A stretch of DNA of 64,000 nucleotides from the IMG/VR virus record IMGVR_UViG_3300045284_000065, positions 1 to 64,000 of that record. One strand, 5' to 3'. The notes under the pieces are model-generated. The model worked only from the letters and a program-made list of their open reading frames with translations. It was not told the origin of the DNA and did not search any database. The position numbers and the translations under genes are program-made. Numbering within the stretch: the first letter of the stretch is position 1; each line of letters opens with the position of its first letter. This DNA comes from a virus. Shown here one piece after another: positions 21,468-29,400 of this stretch.

Positions 21468-21565
21468 CAGGACTCGTCGGGTTCCTCGGGGTCGTAGGGG
21501 TCGGTGACGTTCTCGTCGGGAACTTCACCCTCATCGACGGTGTCGCCGTCTGGTGCATCACTCAT
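21467..21565 (-). CDS. very small acidic protein (32 aa)
   Basis: The frame MSDAPDGDTVDEGEVPDENV and a PYDPEEPDES tail fills the space before the endolysin, to whose ATG it is joined by TGATG. Highly acidic with Pro; function unknown. Length keeps confidence moderate. Confidence 0.5.
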   Translation of the reverse strand: MSDAPDGDTVDEGEVPDENVTDPYDPEEPDES

Positions 21566-21574
21566 GGCCCCACC

Positions 21575-21772
21575 TTACGAGGTGGGTGCATCGGGGTGGC
21601 GGTATTGCTCCTGCTGACGCATGTTGCGGAGCATCCGGCTCTCCGGCGCAGGTGTGCCCTGCCCGTATCGCATACGGCGATATGAAACGTTCTCGGCTAC
21701 ACGACGCTCCGGTTCCCTCGACCAGTTCCGGGTCATAGCCCGGTGATGCTGGGGGTGGAGCGGGACGCTCAC
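21575..21772 (-). CDS. small basic hypothetical protein
   Basis: A 65-residue Arg- and Gln-rich protein from GTG 21772, which overlaps the upstream stop (GTGA). Ends RQQEQYRHPDAPTS. No motif recognised. Confidence 0.5.
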   Translation of the reverse strand: MSVPLHPQHHRAMTRNWSREPERRVAENVSYRRMRYGQGTPAPESRMLRNMRQQEQYRHPDAPTS

Positions 21773-22398
21773 TTCTTGCGCGTCTTCGCCAGACCACTAC
21801 CGAGAGGTTGTCCCATCGGCATGGGCTTTAGCTGCCCCATCCCCGGCTGCAGCTTGCCCGGTGTCGGCAGCGTCGGCATCGGCAGCGGCTTGATCTGCTT
21901 GGGAGCGCTACCGAGCGGGTGCATGTTGGGACCACCGCCGATGGGCTGGAAGCCACCGCTCATGCCACCACCCTTGACGGGGCGGGGGTTCATGATGCCG
22001 CCACCGGAGTTCATCCCAGGAGTGGGCCGCGGGTTCATGATGCCGCCGCCTGGGTTGATCCCGCTGCCGTCGTACCCTCCTCGCGGCTGCTTCGGCACAC
22101 CACCGGGAGTGCCACCGTTACGTGGATATCCACCCGGTGGGATCATGCCACCGGGCTGACCGACACCGCCCTGGCCAACGGTGGGCATGTGCGACACGAA
22201 GCCACCACCTGGCTGAAGATCGCCGCCCATGCCGCCACCCTTCGGGGGCAGCTGACGCGGATCCATGATCGGCCCGCTGGGGCCAGGTGTCTGCATCGGC
22301 CCGCCCATCCGGGTGTTCGGTCGGCTCTGGAAGTGCTGGGTCGGATCCTGCTTGAACGTGGACTTCATCCCGTACGAAGCTCCGAGGCTCTCTGGCAT
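21769..22398 (-). CDS. Gly/Pro/Met-rich low-complexity protein
   Basis: A 209-residue protein dominated by Gly, Pro and Met, with near repeats GGGIMNPRP (two copies) and a basic C-terminus. Probably disordered; it belongs to a group of low-complexity proteins in this region (9854, 13902, 14951, 22959). Function unknown. Confidence 0.55.
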   Translation of the reverse strand: MPESLGASYGMKSTFKQDPTQHFQSRPNTRMGGPMQTPGPSGPIMDPRQLPPKGGGMGGDLQPGGGFVSHMPTVGQGGVGQPGGMIPPGGYPRNGGTPGGVPKQPRGGYDGSGINPGGGIMNPRPTPGMNSGGGIMNPRPVKGGGMSGGFQPIGGGPNMHPLGSAPKQIKPLPMPTLPTPGKLQPGMGQLKPMPMGQPLGSGLAKTRKK

Positions 22399-22401
22399 GG
22401 C

Positions 22402-22962
22402 TTACCTCCCTGGATATGGCACGGCCATACCTGGATTAGAACGGATGCCCCACGGTGGGGCTTGAGAGAGCAGAGCGGGCCGACGATCGGGACCGCCAGG
22501 TGCGCCACCAGTGGCCGCATTGCGGTTGCCGGTCGGAACACTACGAGGACCGACGTTGCGTCGATCGGTGGGGTAGCGCTCGTCCTGGAGGAACTGGCCG
22601 ATGCCAGGCGGGAAGAACTTGATGCCCGCCGCCTGGTACTGCAGCCCGGTCCACAGGTTGAACTCGGCGGGCCACTGGTAGTCGGTCGGGTCGATGCGCT
22701 CGCCCTTGTGGACACCACGCGTGTAGGGCTTGTTGGTGCGGGCCTTCAGCCCATCCATCAACCGATCGCCGCGCCTCGACGGCACGGTACCGAGATATCC
22801 ATCCGGGTAGGTGGCCTCTGGCGTGCGCCGCCAGTACATGCGGAGGTTGTCGAGTTCGTCGTGCCCGCGCGGTGCAGGCCCGAACGTCTCAGCGACGCGG
22901 AAGGGTGCCGTGCCTCCTGGGTACTGGTTGTTCCGGTACCAGTCTTGGTAGGACTGGGTCAC
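22402..22962 (-). CDS. hypothetical protein
   Basis: A 186-residue protein starting MTQSYQDWYRNNQYPGG, with an aromatic and Arg-rich central region (NLRMYWRRTPEATYPDG, WPAEFNLWTGLQYQAAG) and a Pro/Gly-rich tail. Overlaps the LysM gene by ATGA. Function unknown; a structural role is likely from context. Confidence 0.55.
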   Translation of the reverse strand: MTQSYQDWYRNNQYPGGTAPFRVAETFGPAPRGHDELDNLRMYWRRTPEATYPDGYLGTVPSRRGDRLMDGLKARTNKPYTRGVHKGERIDPTDYQWPAEFNLWTGLQYQAAGIKFFPPGIGQFLQDERYPTDRRNVGPRSVPTGNRNAATGGAPGGPDRRPALLSQAPPWGIRSNPGMAVPYPGR

Positions 22963-23687
22963 CGCGTCTGCGGCAGCGACTGGTCACTGCCCAGGTTCAG
23001 CTGCTGACCCGGCATGATCAGGTTCGGATCGCCGCCGATCACGCCCTGGTTGGCGTCGTAGATCTGATGCCAGTTCTGCCCACTGCCCGTCGTCCGTTCA
23101 GCGATGTCCCACAGTGTGTCACCGGCTTGAACGGTGTACGGGGCGAACTGAGCGGGCTGTGTTGCCATGGGAGCACCTCCGGGTGGTAGCGATGAGGGAG
23201 CGTTCGCGGATGACTTGGGTGCTCCAGCCGAAACGGTGTACGGAGCGGAGGTGTTCGTCGCCCCGCCTGTCCCCCGCACTCCGCCAGCCGTGAGAGGTGG
23301 GGTGGCGTGGCCTGGGGTGGCCCTGGTGCCGTTGCCAAGGCCGTTGGGCGTACCGGCACCGAACATGCCGTTCGAGCCGCCCTTGCCACCACCGAGGCCG
23401 CTCGCACTGCCAGCAGCAGCGCCACCCCACCCAGGTATCCCGGCCTGGCCGACAGAACGAGGGCTGGAGGCCATAGCACCACCCGTACCGGACAGGCCCC
23501 CGATGTACGCCCCCCGCATGTCGGGGGAGGTCGGCCGACCCGACGCCATGAACGACGCCAGGTCCTCTGGCGAGTTCATGTCACCAGGAGGTGGGCCGGG
23601 AGGGCGAGGGTTCCCTGCGCCCTTCGGGAATGCTCCGCGACTGACCTGCCGATTGGGATGGTAGGCGGTGTTCAATCCTCGGGCCAT
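22959..23687 (-). CDS. LysM-domain protein with Gly-rich N-terminus
   Basis: A 242-residue protein. The first ~180 residues are Gly/Pro/Ala-rich; the last 55 form a LysM domain (APYTVQAGDTLWDIAERTTG ... IYDANQGVIGGDPNLIMPGQ). LysM binds peptidoglycan or, in tail proteins, helps assemble the tail. It is likely a tail- or cell-wall-associated protein. Start at ATG 23687 overlaps the upstream stop. Confidence 0.7.
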   Translation of the reverse strand: MARGLNTAYHPNRQVSRGAFPKGAGNPRPPGPPPGDMNSPEDLASFMASGRPTSPDMRGAYIGGLSGTGGAMASSPRSVGQAGIPGWGGAAAGSASGLGGGKGGSNGMFGAGTPNGLGNGTRATPGHATPPLTAGGVRGTGGATNTSAPYTVSAGAPKSSANAPSSLPPGGAPMATQPAQFAPYTVQAGDTLWDIAERTTGSGQNWHQIYDANQGVIGGDPNLIMPGQQLNLGSDQSLPQTR

Positions 23688-24025
23688 CACTCCTCTTTCC
23701 TACGTCGTGGGAGTCGCCCACCAACACTACGCGCCCAGGCATCACCCGAATCTGTGCGATCGGCTGAGTGGGCAGGCTTGACGATGCTGGGGTTCTCCGC
23801 AGCCAGGCGATGTCCTTCGTTCCATAGCGCCGTACCGATACCCCGACGAGGTTCCAAGGACTGGATGTAGTGGACGCCCTTGTGACTCCAGGACATGTGG
23901 CCGACCTCGCTGCCGCCGCGGGTGGCTGTCACCTTGTGCTGATCGAATGAGATACCGCTCTCTGAGGGTGGGTAGTGCTTGTACTCGAACTGCACATCAC
24001 TCAGGCTCTCATGAGCGGCCATCAC
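23687..24025 (-). CDS. GNAT-like acetyltransferase fragment or domain
   Basis: A 112-residue protein. VGHMSWSHKGVHYIQSLEPR and RRGIGTALWNEGHRLAAENP look like strand 4 and the acetyl-CoA-binding loop (R/Q-x-x-G-x-G/A) of GNAT enzymes. It is shorter than the usual ~140-150 residues, so it may be a minimal or truncated domain. GTG 24025 or ATG 24022 may be the start. Substrate unknown. Confidence 0.45.
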   Translation of the reverse strand: MMAAHESLSDVQFEYKHYPPSESGISFDQHKVTATRGGSEVGHMSWSHKGVHYIQSLEPRRGIGTALWNEGHRLAAENPSIVKPAHSADRTDSGDAWARSVGGRLPRRRKEE

Positions 24026-24261
24026 TACGAGGTTACGTCAGCCAGTACCTCCGGGTGGGGTACCTCCCCGTTGGACTCGGGGCGCACCTGCTGGGCATCA
24101 GCCTGGAGTTCCTGCACGATCGCCAGCAACTCCAGGTTCTCCCCGAGCAGGGTGATGATGCGCTGACTCATCTGGTCCTTGACGAACTGGCCGCGCTTGA
24201 TGAAGCGGATGAGGTCTTCCTTGCTGAAGTCCTCCAGCTGCTGCTGTTGCGTGTCACTCAC
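24025..24261 (-). CDS. small coiled-coil protein
   Basis: A 78-residue protein from GTG 24261. Residues 10-58 are a long amphipathic helix with heptad character (LIRFIKRGQFVKDQMSQRII, LLGENLELLAIVQELQADA), so oligomerisation is likely. Located between tail-type genes. Function unknown. Confidence 0.55.
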   Translation of the reverse strand: MSDTQQQQLEDFSKEDLIRFIKRGQFVKDQMSQRIITLLGENLELLAIVQELQADAQQVRPESNGEVPHPEVLADVTS

Positions 24262-24533
24262 GGGTTCTCCTCTGCGCTGATGGCCTGCACCGCTGACAGG
24301 ATCTGAGCGTCGGTGATCACAGCGGGGTCGTTGCCGGGACGCTCGACGTTGTTGGCGAGAGCGTAGGTGTAGGCGTCAGCGAAGCCGGGAGCCGCTGCGA
24401 TCCACCAGATGTGCTCCGCAGCCCACGTCATGGGCTGATGGGTGTGCGGTATCTCCACCGCAGCGCACGCTGCGACGCGGTCGCGGAAGTCGGTATCGGC
24501 AGCGAGGAGAGCTTGCGCTGAGTAACTCATCAC
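24258..24533 (-). CDS. hypothetical tail-region protein
   Basis: A 91-residue helical protein starting MSYSAQALLAADTDFRDRV. Similar small proteins starting S-x-Q-x-L-x-x-D are frequent next to tail genes of actinophages. AAAGGACT precedes the GTGATG start. Function unknown. Confidence 0.55.
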   Translation of the reverse strand: MMSYSAQALLAADTDFRDRVAACAAVEIPHTHQPMTWAAEHIWWIAAAPGFADAYTYALANNVERPGNDPAVITDAQILSAVQAISAEENP

Positions 24534-24540
24534 AGTCCTT

Positions 24541-25251
24541 TCATGGTGGTGGAACGAGGGTGAGGACGGGTGAGCTAGCGGTGAGGACGTTCACCGTGTG
24601 TCCCGAGGTGGTGACGAACGACGTGGCAGTAGCAAGGACGCCCTTCAGGTCAGCCTCGGTGTGCATCTCAAATAGCGTGGTCGTGGCGTTCTGGATCTTC
24701 AGGTCACTGATCAACCCATTGAGTCCAAGCGCCGAACCAAAGTAGCGGTTACCGACACCCAGGGCAGCGGACCCGGCATCAACTGTCGTGACCCCTCCCG
24801 TAGTGATCGTCTCGAAAGCTGTCCAGGTCTGCCCATCCACCGATGTCTCATGGATGACGGCGTTCTGGCTGGAGCCGTTGTCCACGTCGAGCGTCGTGCG
24901 GAGCCAGCCCCACGCACCCGAGCCGAAGGGCCAGGCAGCGACCGTGGTCTTGGTGATCGTCACCGCTGCCGACGACCAGATCAACACGACGTGAGCAGTG
25001 GCGTCGAAGCGCCAGATGAATCGGTTGGTACCACCACCGGACACCACCCAGCGCTCGCAGATCTCTCGGGTACCCGAACCAGGCACGGTGTTGAGGGCGA
25101 CGCGTGCGGTGAGGATCAGGTCGTTGATGACGGGGTTGTCATCAGGCACCTGACGCAGTGCGTTCGATGCGATCGCCGGGACGCTGATCCATCCGAGTGG
25201 CGCACCTCTACGGGTCTGCGCCGAGGCCATGACTCCAAGCGGCACCGGCAT
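24541..25251 (-). CDS. LamG-type minor tail protein
   Basis: A 236-residue protein with a beta-sandwich pattern typical of concanavalin A/LamG-like tail proteins (FDATAHVVLIW, WGWLRTTLDVDNGSSQNAVI, LNGLISDLKIQNATTTL). It lies directly after a fibre-like gene and probably binds glycans at the tail tip. Confidence 0.6.
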   Translation of the reverse strand: MPVPLGVMASAQTRRGAPLGWISVPAIASNALRQVPDDNPVINDLILTARVALNTVPGSGTREICERWVVSGGGTNRFIWRFDATAHVVLIWSSAAVTITKTTVAAWPFGSGAWGWLRTTLDVDNGSSQNAVIHETSVDGQTWTAFETITTGGVTTVDAGSAALGVGNRYFGSALGLNGLISDLKIQNATTTLFEMHTEADLKGVLATATSFVTTSGHTVNVLTASSPVLTLVPPP

Positions 25252-26453
25252 CAGGTGAGGTCACCGGCCAGGAGCCACCGATCGGTGCCGACCTTGGTCA
25301 GTGACGCCGCCGAGCCGACAGCCCGAAGGATGGCCGAAGGTGAGGCGATGATCGTCGTCGTGCCTGGGGTAACAGCGGCGACGGTGATCTTCCCCGCCCC
25401 CGACTGGAAGAAGTCGGTGCGGTAGCCGACAGGGACGGGCAGGGTGGCGTTGGTCGGCACCGAGATGGCGATGGCTGTTGCTGCCGTGTACTCGGTGAGC
25501 TTGCTCTCATCAGCGAGAGCGATGGTGTAGCTCGTCGCCGCCGAGGGCGCTGCGATGACCTGACGCAGTGGTGAGTACAGCGTGTCAGCGGTGGCCTGAT
25601 TGAGACCGCCGAGCGTGGTGAGCATCGCTGCCACCGTCGTGTCATCGAGCACGGTGCGCGCTGCGGCGGTGATCGTGGCTGTCTCGGGCACGCCGGTCGA
25701 AGCGGTTACCCGACCTATGAACTGGTCCTGGGTGAGGTTGGCCATCTTGGCCAACGTGATGGTGCCTGCGTCCACCGTCGCCACACCAGAGGCCACGGTG
25801 AAGTCACCGAAGTCAGCGTTGGCGAGCATCGCTGCGGTGATGGTGCCCGCCCCTGGTGTCGTCGTCACGGTGGCCCAAGTGCCGTCGTCCTTCAGGTACT
25901 TGCCGGTGGCCGTGGTCGGTGGCGGAACGAGTCCCTTCAGGGTGGCTGTGAACAGGTCGAGGGTGGCGGTGAGTTGGGTGGGCGTACGTGATGCCCACGC
26001 CGAGCCGACCGACTGGATCACGTTGTTGGTGGTGGCCGTCAGGCTGGCGATGGTGGTCAGGTCGGTGTCAAGAGGCTGATACCCCGATACCACCGACACG
26101 TTGTCGACGTTGCCGAGGCCCACGTCGGCCTTGACGAGAGCGAGCAGCGTCTTCACCGAAGCGGCGGTGAGGTCGGTCGGTGCAGCGGTGGCTCCAGTGG
26201 CGTTGCCCTTCATGGTGAGGGTCGGCATCGTCGCCAACTTGACGTTGGTGATGGAGCCATCGGCCACCGTCGCAGTGCCCGGAGTGACCCACTGCGTGTT
26301 GTAGTTGGTGGCGTCGATCTTGGAGAGCACCTGGTTGGCGGTGCCACCGACCGGCACGCCCTGTCCTGGTGGCCCGGTCGACCCGGTCATCACCACGTCG
26401 GTGAACGTGGCGACGCTGCCAACGATGGAGGTGCAGCGCTTGATGCTAGGCAT
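25251..26453 (-). CDS. tail-fibre-like protein
   Basis: A 400-residue protein rich in Thr, Ala and Val, with fibre repeats shared with the next gene: VGLGNVDNVS, LDDTTVAAMLTTLGGLNQAT, and a C-terminal beta-rich tip (YRTDFFQSGAGKITVAAVTP) like that of phage fibre proteins. It overlaps the LamG gene by one base. It probably forms part of the receptor-binding complex. Confidence 0.7.
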   Translation of the reverse strand: MPSIKRCTSIVGSVATFTDVVMTGSTGPPGQGVPVGGTANQVLSKIDATNYNTQWVTPGTATVADGSITNVKLATMPTLTMKGNATGATAAPTDLTAASVKTLLALVKADVGLGNVDNVSVVSGYQPLDTDLTTIASLTATTNNVIQSVGSAWASRTPTQLTATLDLFTATLKGLVPPPTTATGKYLKDDGTWATVTTTPGAGTITAAMLANADFGDFTVASGVATVDAGTITLAKMANLTQDQFIGRVTASTGVPETATITAAARTVLDDTTVAAMLTTLGGLNQATADTLYSPLRQVIAAPSAATSYTIALADESKLTEYTAATAIAISVPTNATLPVPVGYRTDFFQSGAGKITVAAVTPGTTTIIASPSAILRAVGSAASLTKVGTDRWLLAGDLT

Positions 26454-26456
26454 GCG

Positions 26457-29400
26457 TCACCCCCAGTGAGCGATCTCTAGCCGCCCGGTGTTGGCGTCCT
26501 CGGAGAGGTTGGCGAGGGTCATGTAGTTGGTGGTCCCATCGGCAGTGCTCTTGTAGATGGCCAAGCCCTTGTACGTGTCGCCGCTGACGAGTTGATCCGC
26601 CCATCCCGCAGGCAGGGTGATCAACACGGCGGCACCGTTCCAAGGGAGGTTGGCGTCGATGTCCACCCCGGCGAACAATGCTGGAGCACCAGCGGGCACC
26701 GAGGTGTACTGGTGCTTCCATAGCGTGATATCCCGATCAACACCGTCGCCACCGTCCATGCGCTTCAACCAGATCTTCCCCGACACGATCGTGCGCCGCC
26801 CGCCGTAGTACAGGGTGGAGTTGGGCTTGGTGCCGTAGAACCAGCAGCCGGTGGCGTTGTAGGCCGTGTTGGAGTAGTAGCCCTGGATCGGACGGCTGTT
26901 GCCGATGGCATTCCATGTGCCGTTGGCTCGGTAGTGGTTGGTGGACGAGGCTGTGATGTAGGTGGGCGATGCGATGAGGGTGTACGCCGTGGCGTTGGTG
27001 TACGTGCTGTTGAGCGCCGCATCACGGGCATAGACCCGGCAGTAGATCGTGCCCGAGGAGTAGGTGCCGACGAGGATGTCGGTCTTGGCTCCGCTCCCCG
27101 CCGTCCAGTTCACGACGGTGGCCCAGGTGGCACCATCGGTGGAGCGATCGACCCTGTAGGCCGCTGTGCCGGTGCCGAGTGTGAAGTCGATGGTCATGCG
27201 CCCGTAGGAGACATCGGGTGCGAACCGCTGGATCGTCGGCGCTGGGGGTGGGGTGGTGTCGGGGGGAGCAGCGGTCGTGGCAGTCGCCGTGCGCTGCGGC
27301 GAGTACAGCAGGCCGGTGTCCCTCGTTCTGACCCCGAAGGTGTACGGGGTCGAAGCAGCGAGGCCGGTGAAGGTGTACGTCAGCGCAGTGGTGAACCCCT
27401 TGGACGTGGCACCGAGGAAGACCTCGTAGTCCTTCTGGTCCGAGGAGGTGGAGTCAGGCCAGGTACCAACGGCCGAGTCGTAGTCGACGGCGCTCATCGT
27501 GAGAGAGGCTGGCTGCACCGGGGCAGCGTTGAGGCTGGTGGTCGAGTCGCTGACAGTGGTGCCGAAGAGGCCAGACGTTCCCTTGGACCTGATGCCGAAG
27601 GTGACCGGCGTGTTCTCGGTGACCGCCGCCGCTGTGTATGTCACCCCGGCCTGGGTCGTCTTCAGGACACCGTTGACATACACCTCGTACTGGTAGCCGC
27701 TGCCACCAGTAGCCGCCGTCCATGCCACATGGGCATCCGTTGACGACGACGACGCTGCGTTCACCCCGGTGACATCGGCGGGCTTGGTCACGATGCTCAC
27801 AATGGCTGAGTACGGTCCACTACCCGCTGGTGTGCCACTAGCCGATCCGTTGACGCCCTTGATGCGGTACCAGTAGGTCGTGTTGGCAGTGAGGCCTGAG
27901 TCGGTGTACGTGGTGAGGCCAACAGTGGTGGTCAGAATGGTCGGCCAGGTCGTCCCGTTGGTCGAGCGCTCCAAGGAGATACCGGTCAGCGCTTCTGCTG
28001 CTGTCCACGCAGGCCAGGTGAGCACCACGGCGTAGCCGGTGGAAGCGTTGGCTGCGGTCAGCACCTTCGCCGTCGGTGGCTGCAAGAGGATCTGGGTAGT
28101 CTCGAACCAGAGGTCACCAACAGCGACGCCGTTCGCCACCGTGGGCTGCTGGTCACCGATCCAGATATCAGCAGAGACGGCACCGTCAGTGGCGTGTACC
28201 TCCAGGATCTCGGGGTGGCTGTGCCCAAGGGCTGCGTAGGCAATGTCACCCTCGGTCGGGGTGAGATACTGGGGGTGCGGGTCTGGCTGGGCAACGTGGA
28301 GGGCGACCGCCCCGAGCTTCTCGTAGAGGAGATCGTGGTTGTGGACGATGGGGGCGTAGAGATCATCCGCTTCGTCCTCGGTGAGGTAGAGGCCTGCTGC
28401 TTCATCTGCGTCGAGGTACTGGGAGTGAGGATCGTTGTAGACCTGCCCCGCCGCTGCCAGGGTGACCGGCACGGTGTATCCGGGCGGTGCCGTCGTGCCA
28501 TAGGTGATGCTGATCAGCGTGGGGTCTGTCTCGGTGTCGAGCACCGGCCACTTCTTGTTGAGGGCAGGGTCAACGTTGGTCAGGTTGATGTAGCTGTTCG
28601 GCAGGATGCTGTGCCGTGGGTCCACCGTCAGGGTGAGCACACCGTTCGGGTTCCACGACCAGCCGCTCACCGCCCAAGAGTCCTGGATCTGGTGGTTGAT
28701 GACCTGCTGACGGATCTCGGCCTGGTGGTTGTGGACGAGGGGTGCGTACTTCACCACCTCACCGCTGTCGTCGTACTCCTCCAGGAAGTACTGCGGGTGC
28801 GGATCAGCAGCGGCGAGGTGATCCAGCATCACGTTCTTGACGTACGTCTCGGACGAGAAGGGGATGTACTGGAAGACCATGTCGGCCAACGTCAGGTCAG
28901 TGCCCGCATCGTGGGCCGGGTTCGTCGGGTTGAAGAGGGGGTCGATGGCGATGATCCAGTCGCCGTTCGCAAGCTCTGCCTGCTTGTCGGTGCCCACGTC
29001 GTAACGACCTGACGCATCGCTGTCGATGAAGTCGAGGACACCGCCCGAACTGCACACCCAGTACATGCCGTGGCGATAGACGGTGGGGCCAAGCTCCCAG
29101 GAGGGGGCGGGCTTGGCGTGCGTGGTCCGGTATGCCTCGGCGTCGTACGTACCGACGTAGAGGAGGTCACCGAGCAGTGCCTCCAACCCCGCCTGAGTGG
29201 CGAAGAAGGTGGCGTGGTAGGTGTCGAGCATGTCGGCGTTGATGCCGCTGCTATCGACGGTATGACCCTGGTTGCCCTGGTGCCAGACCTTGCTCGTCTT
29301 GTACTTCAGGTTGGTGGCGTCAAGCGACATCAGGGCCGTGCCACCAGCACCGGCAAGCCCAGCGACGTTGTCGTGAGCACCACCCTGGTACCAGTAGAAG

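Noticed and set aside
26934-27743. Long plus-strand open frame (269 codons)
   Set aside because: Antisense shadow of the fibre gene with Arg/Gly/Val-rich composition and no start signal.
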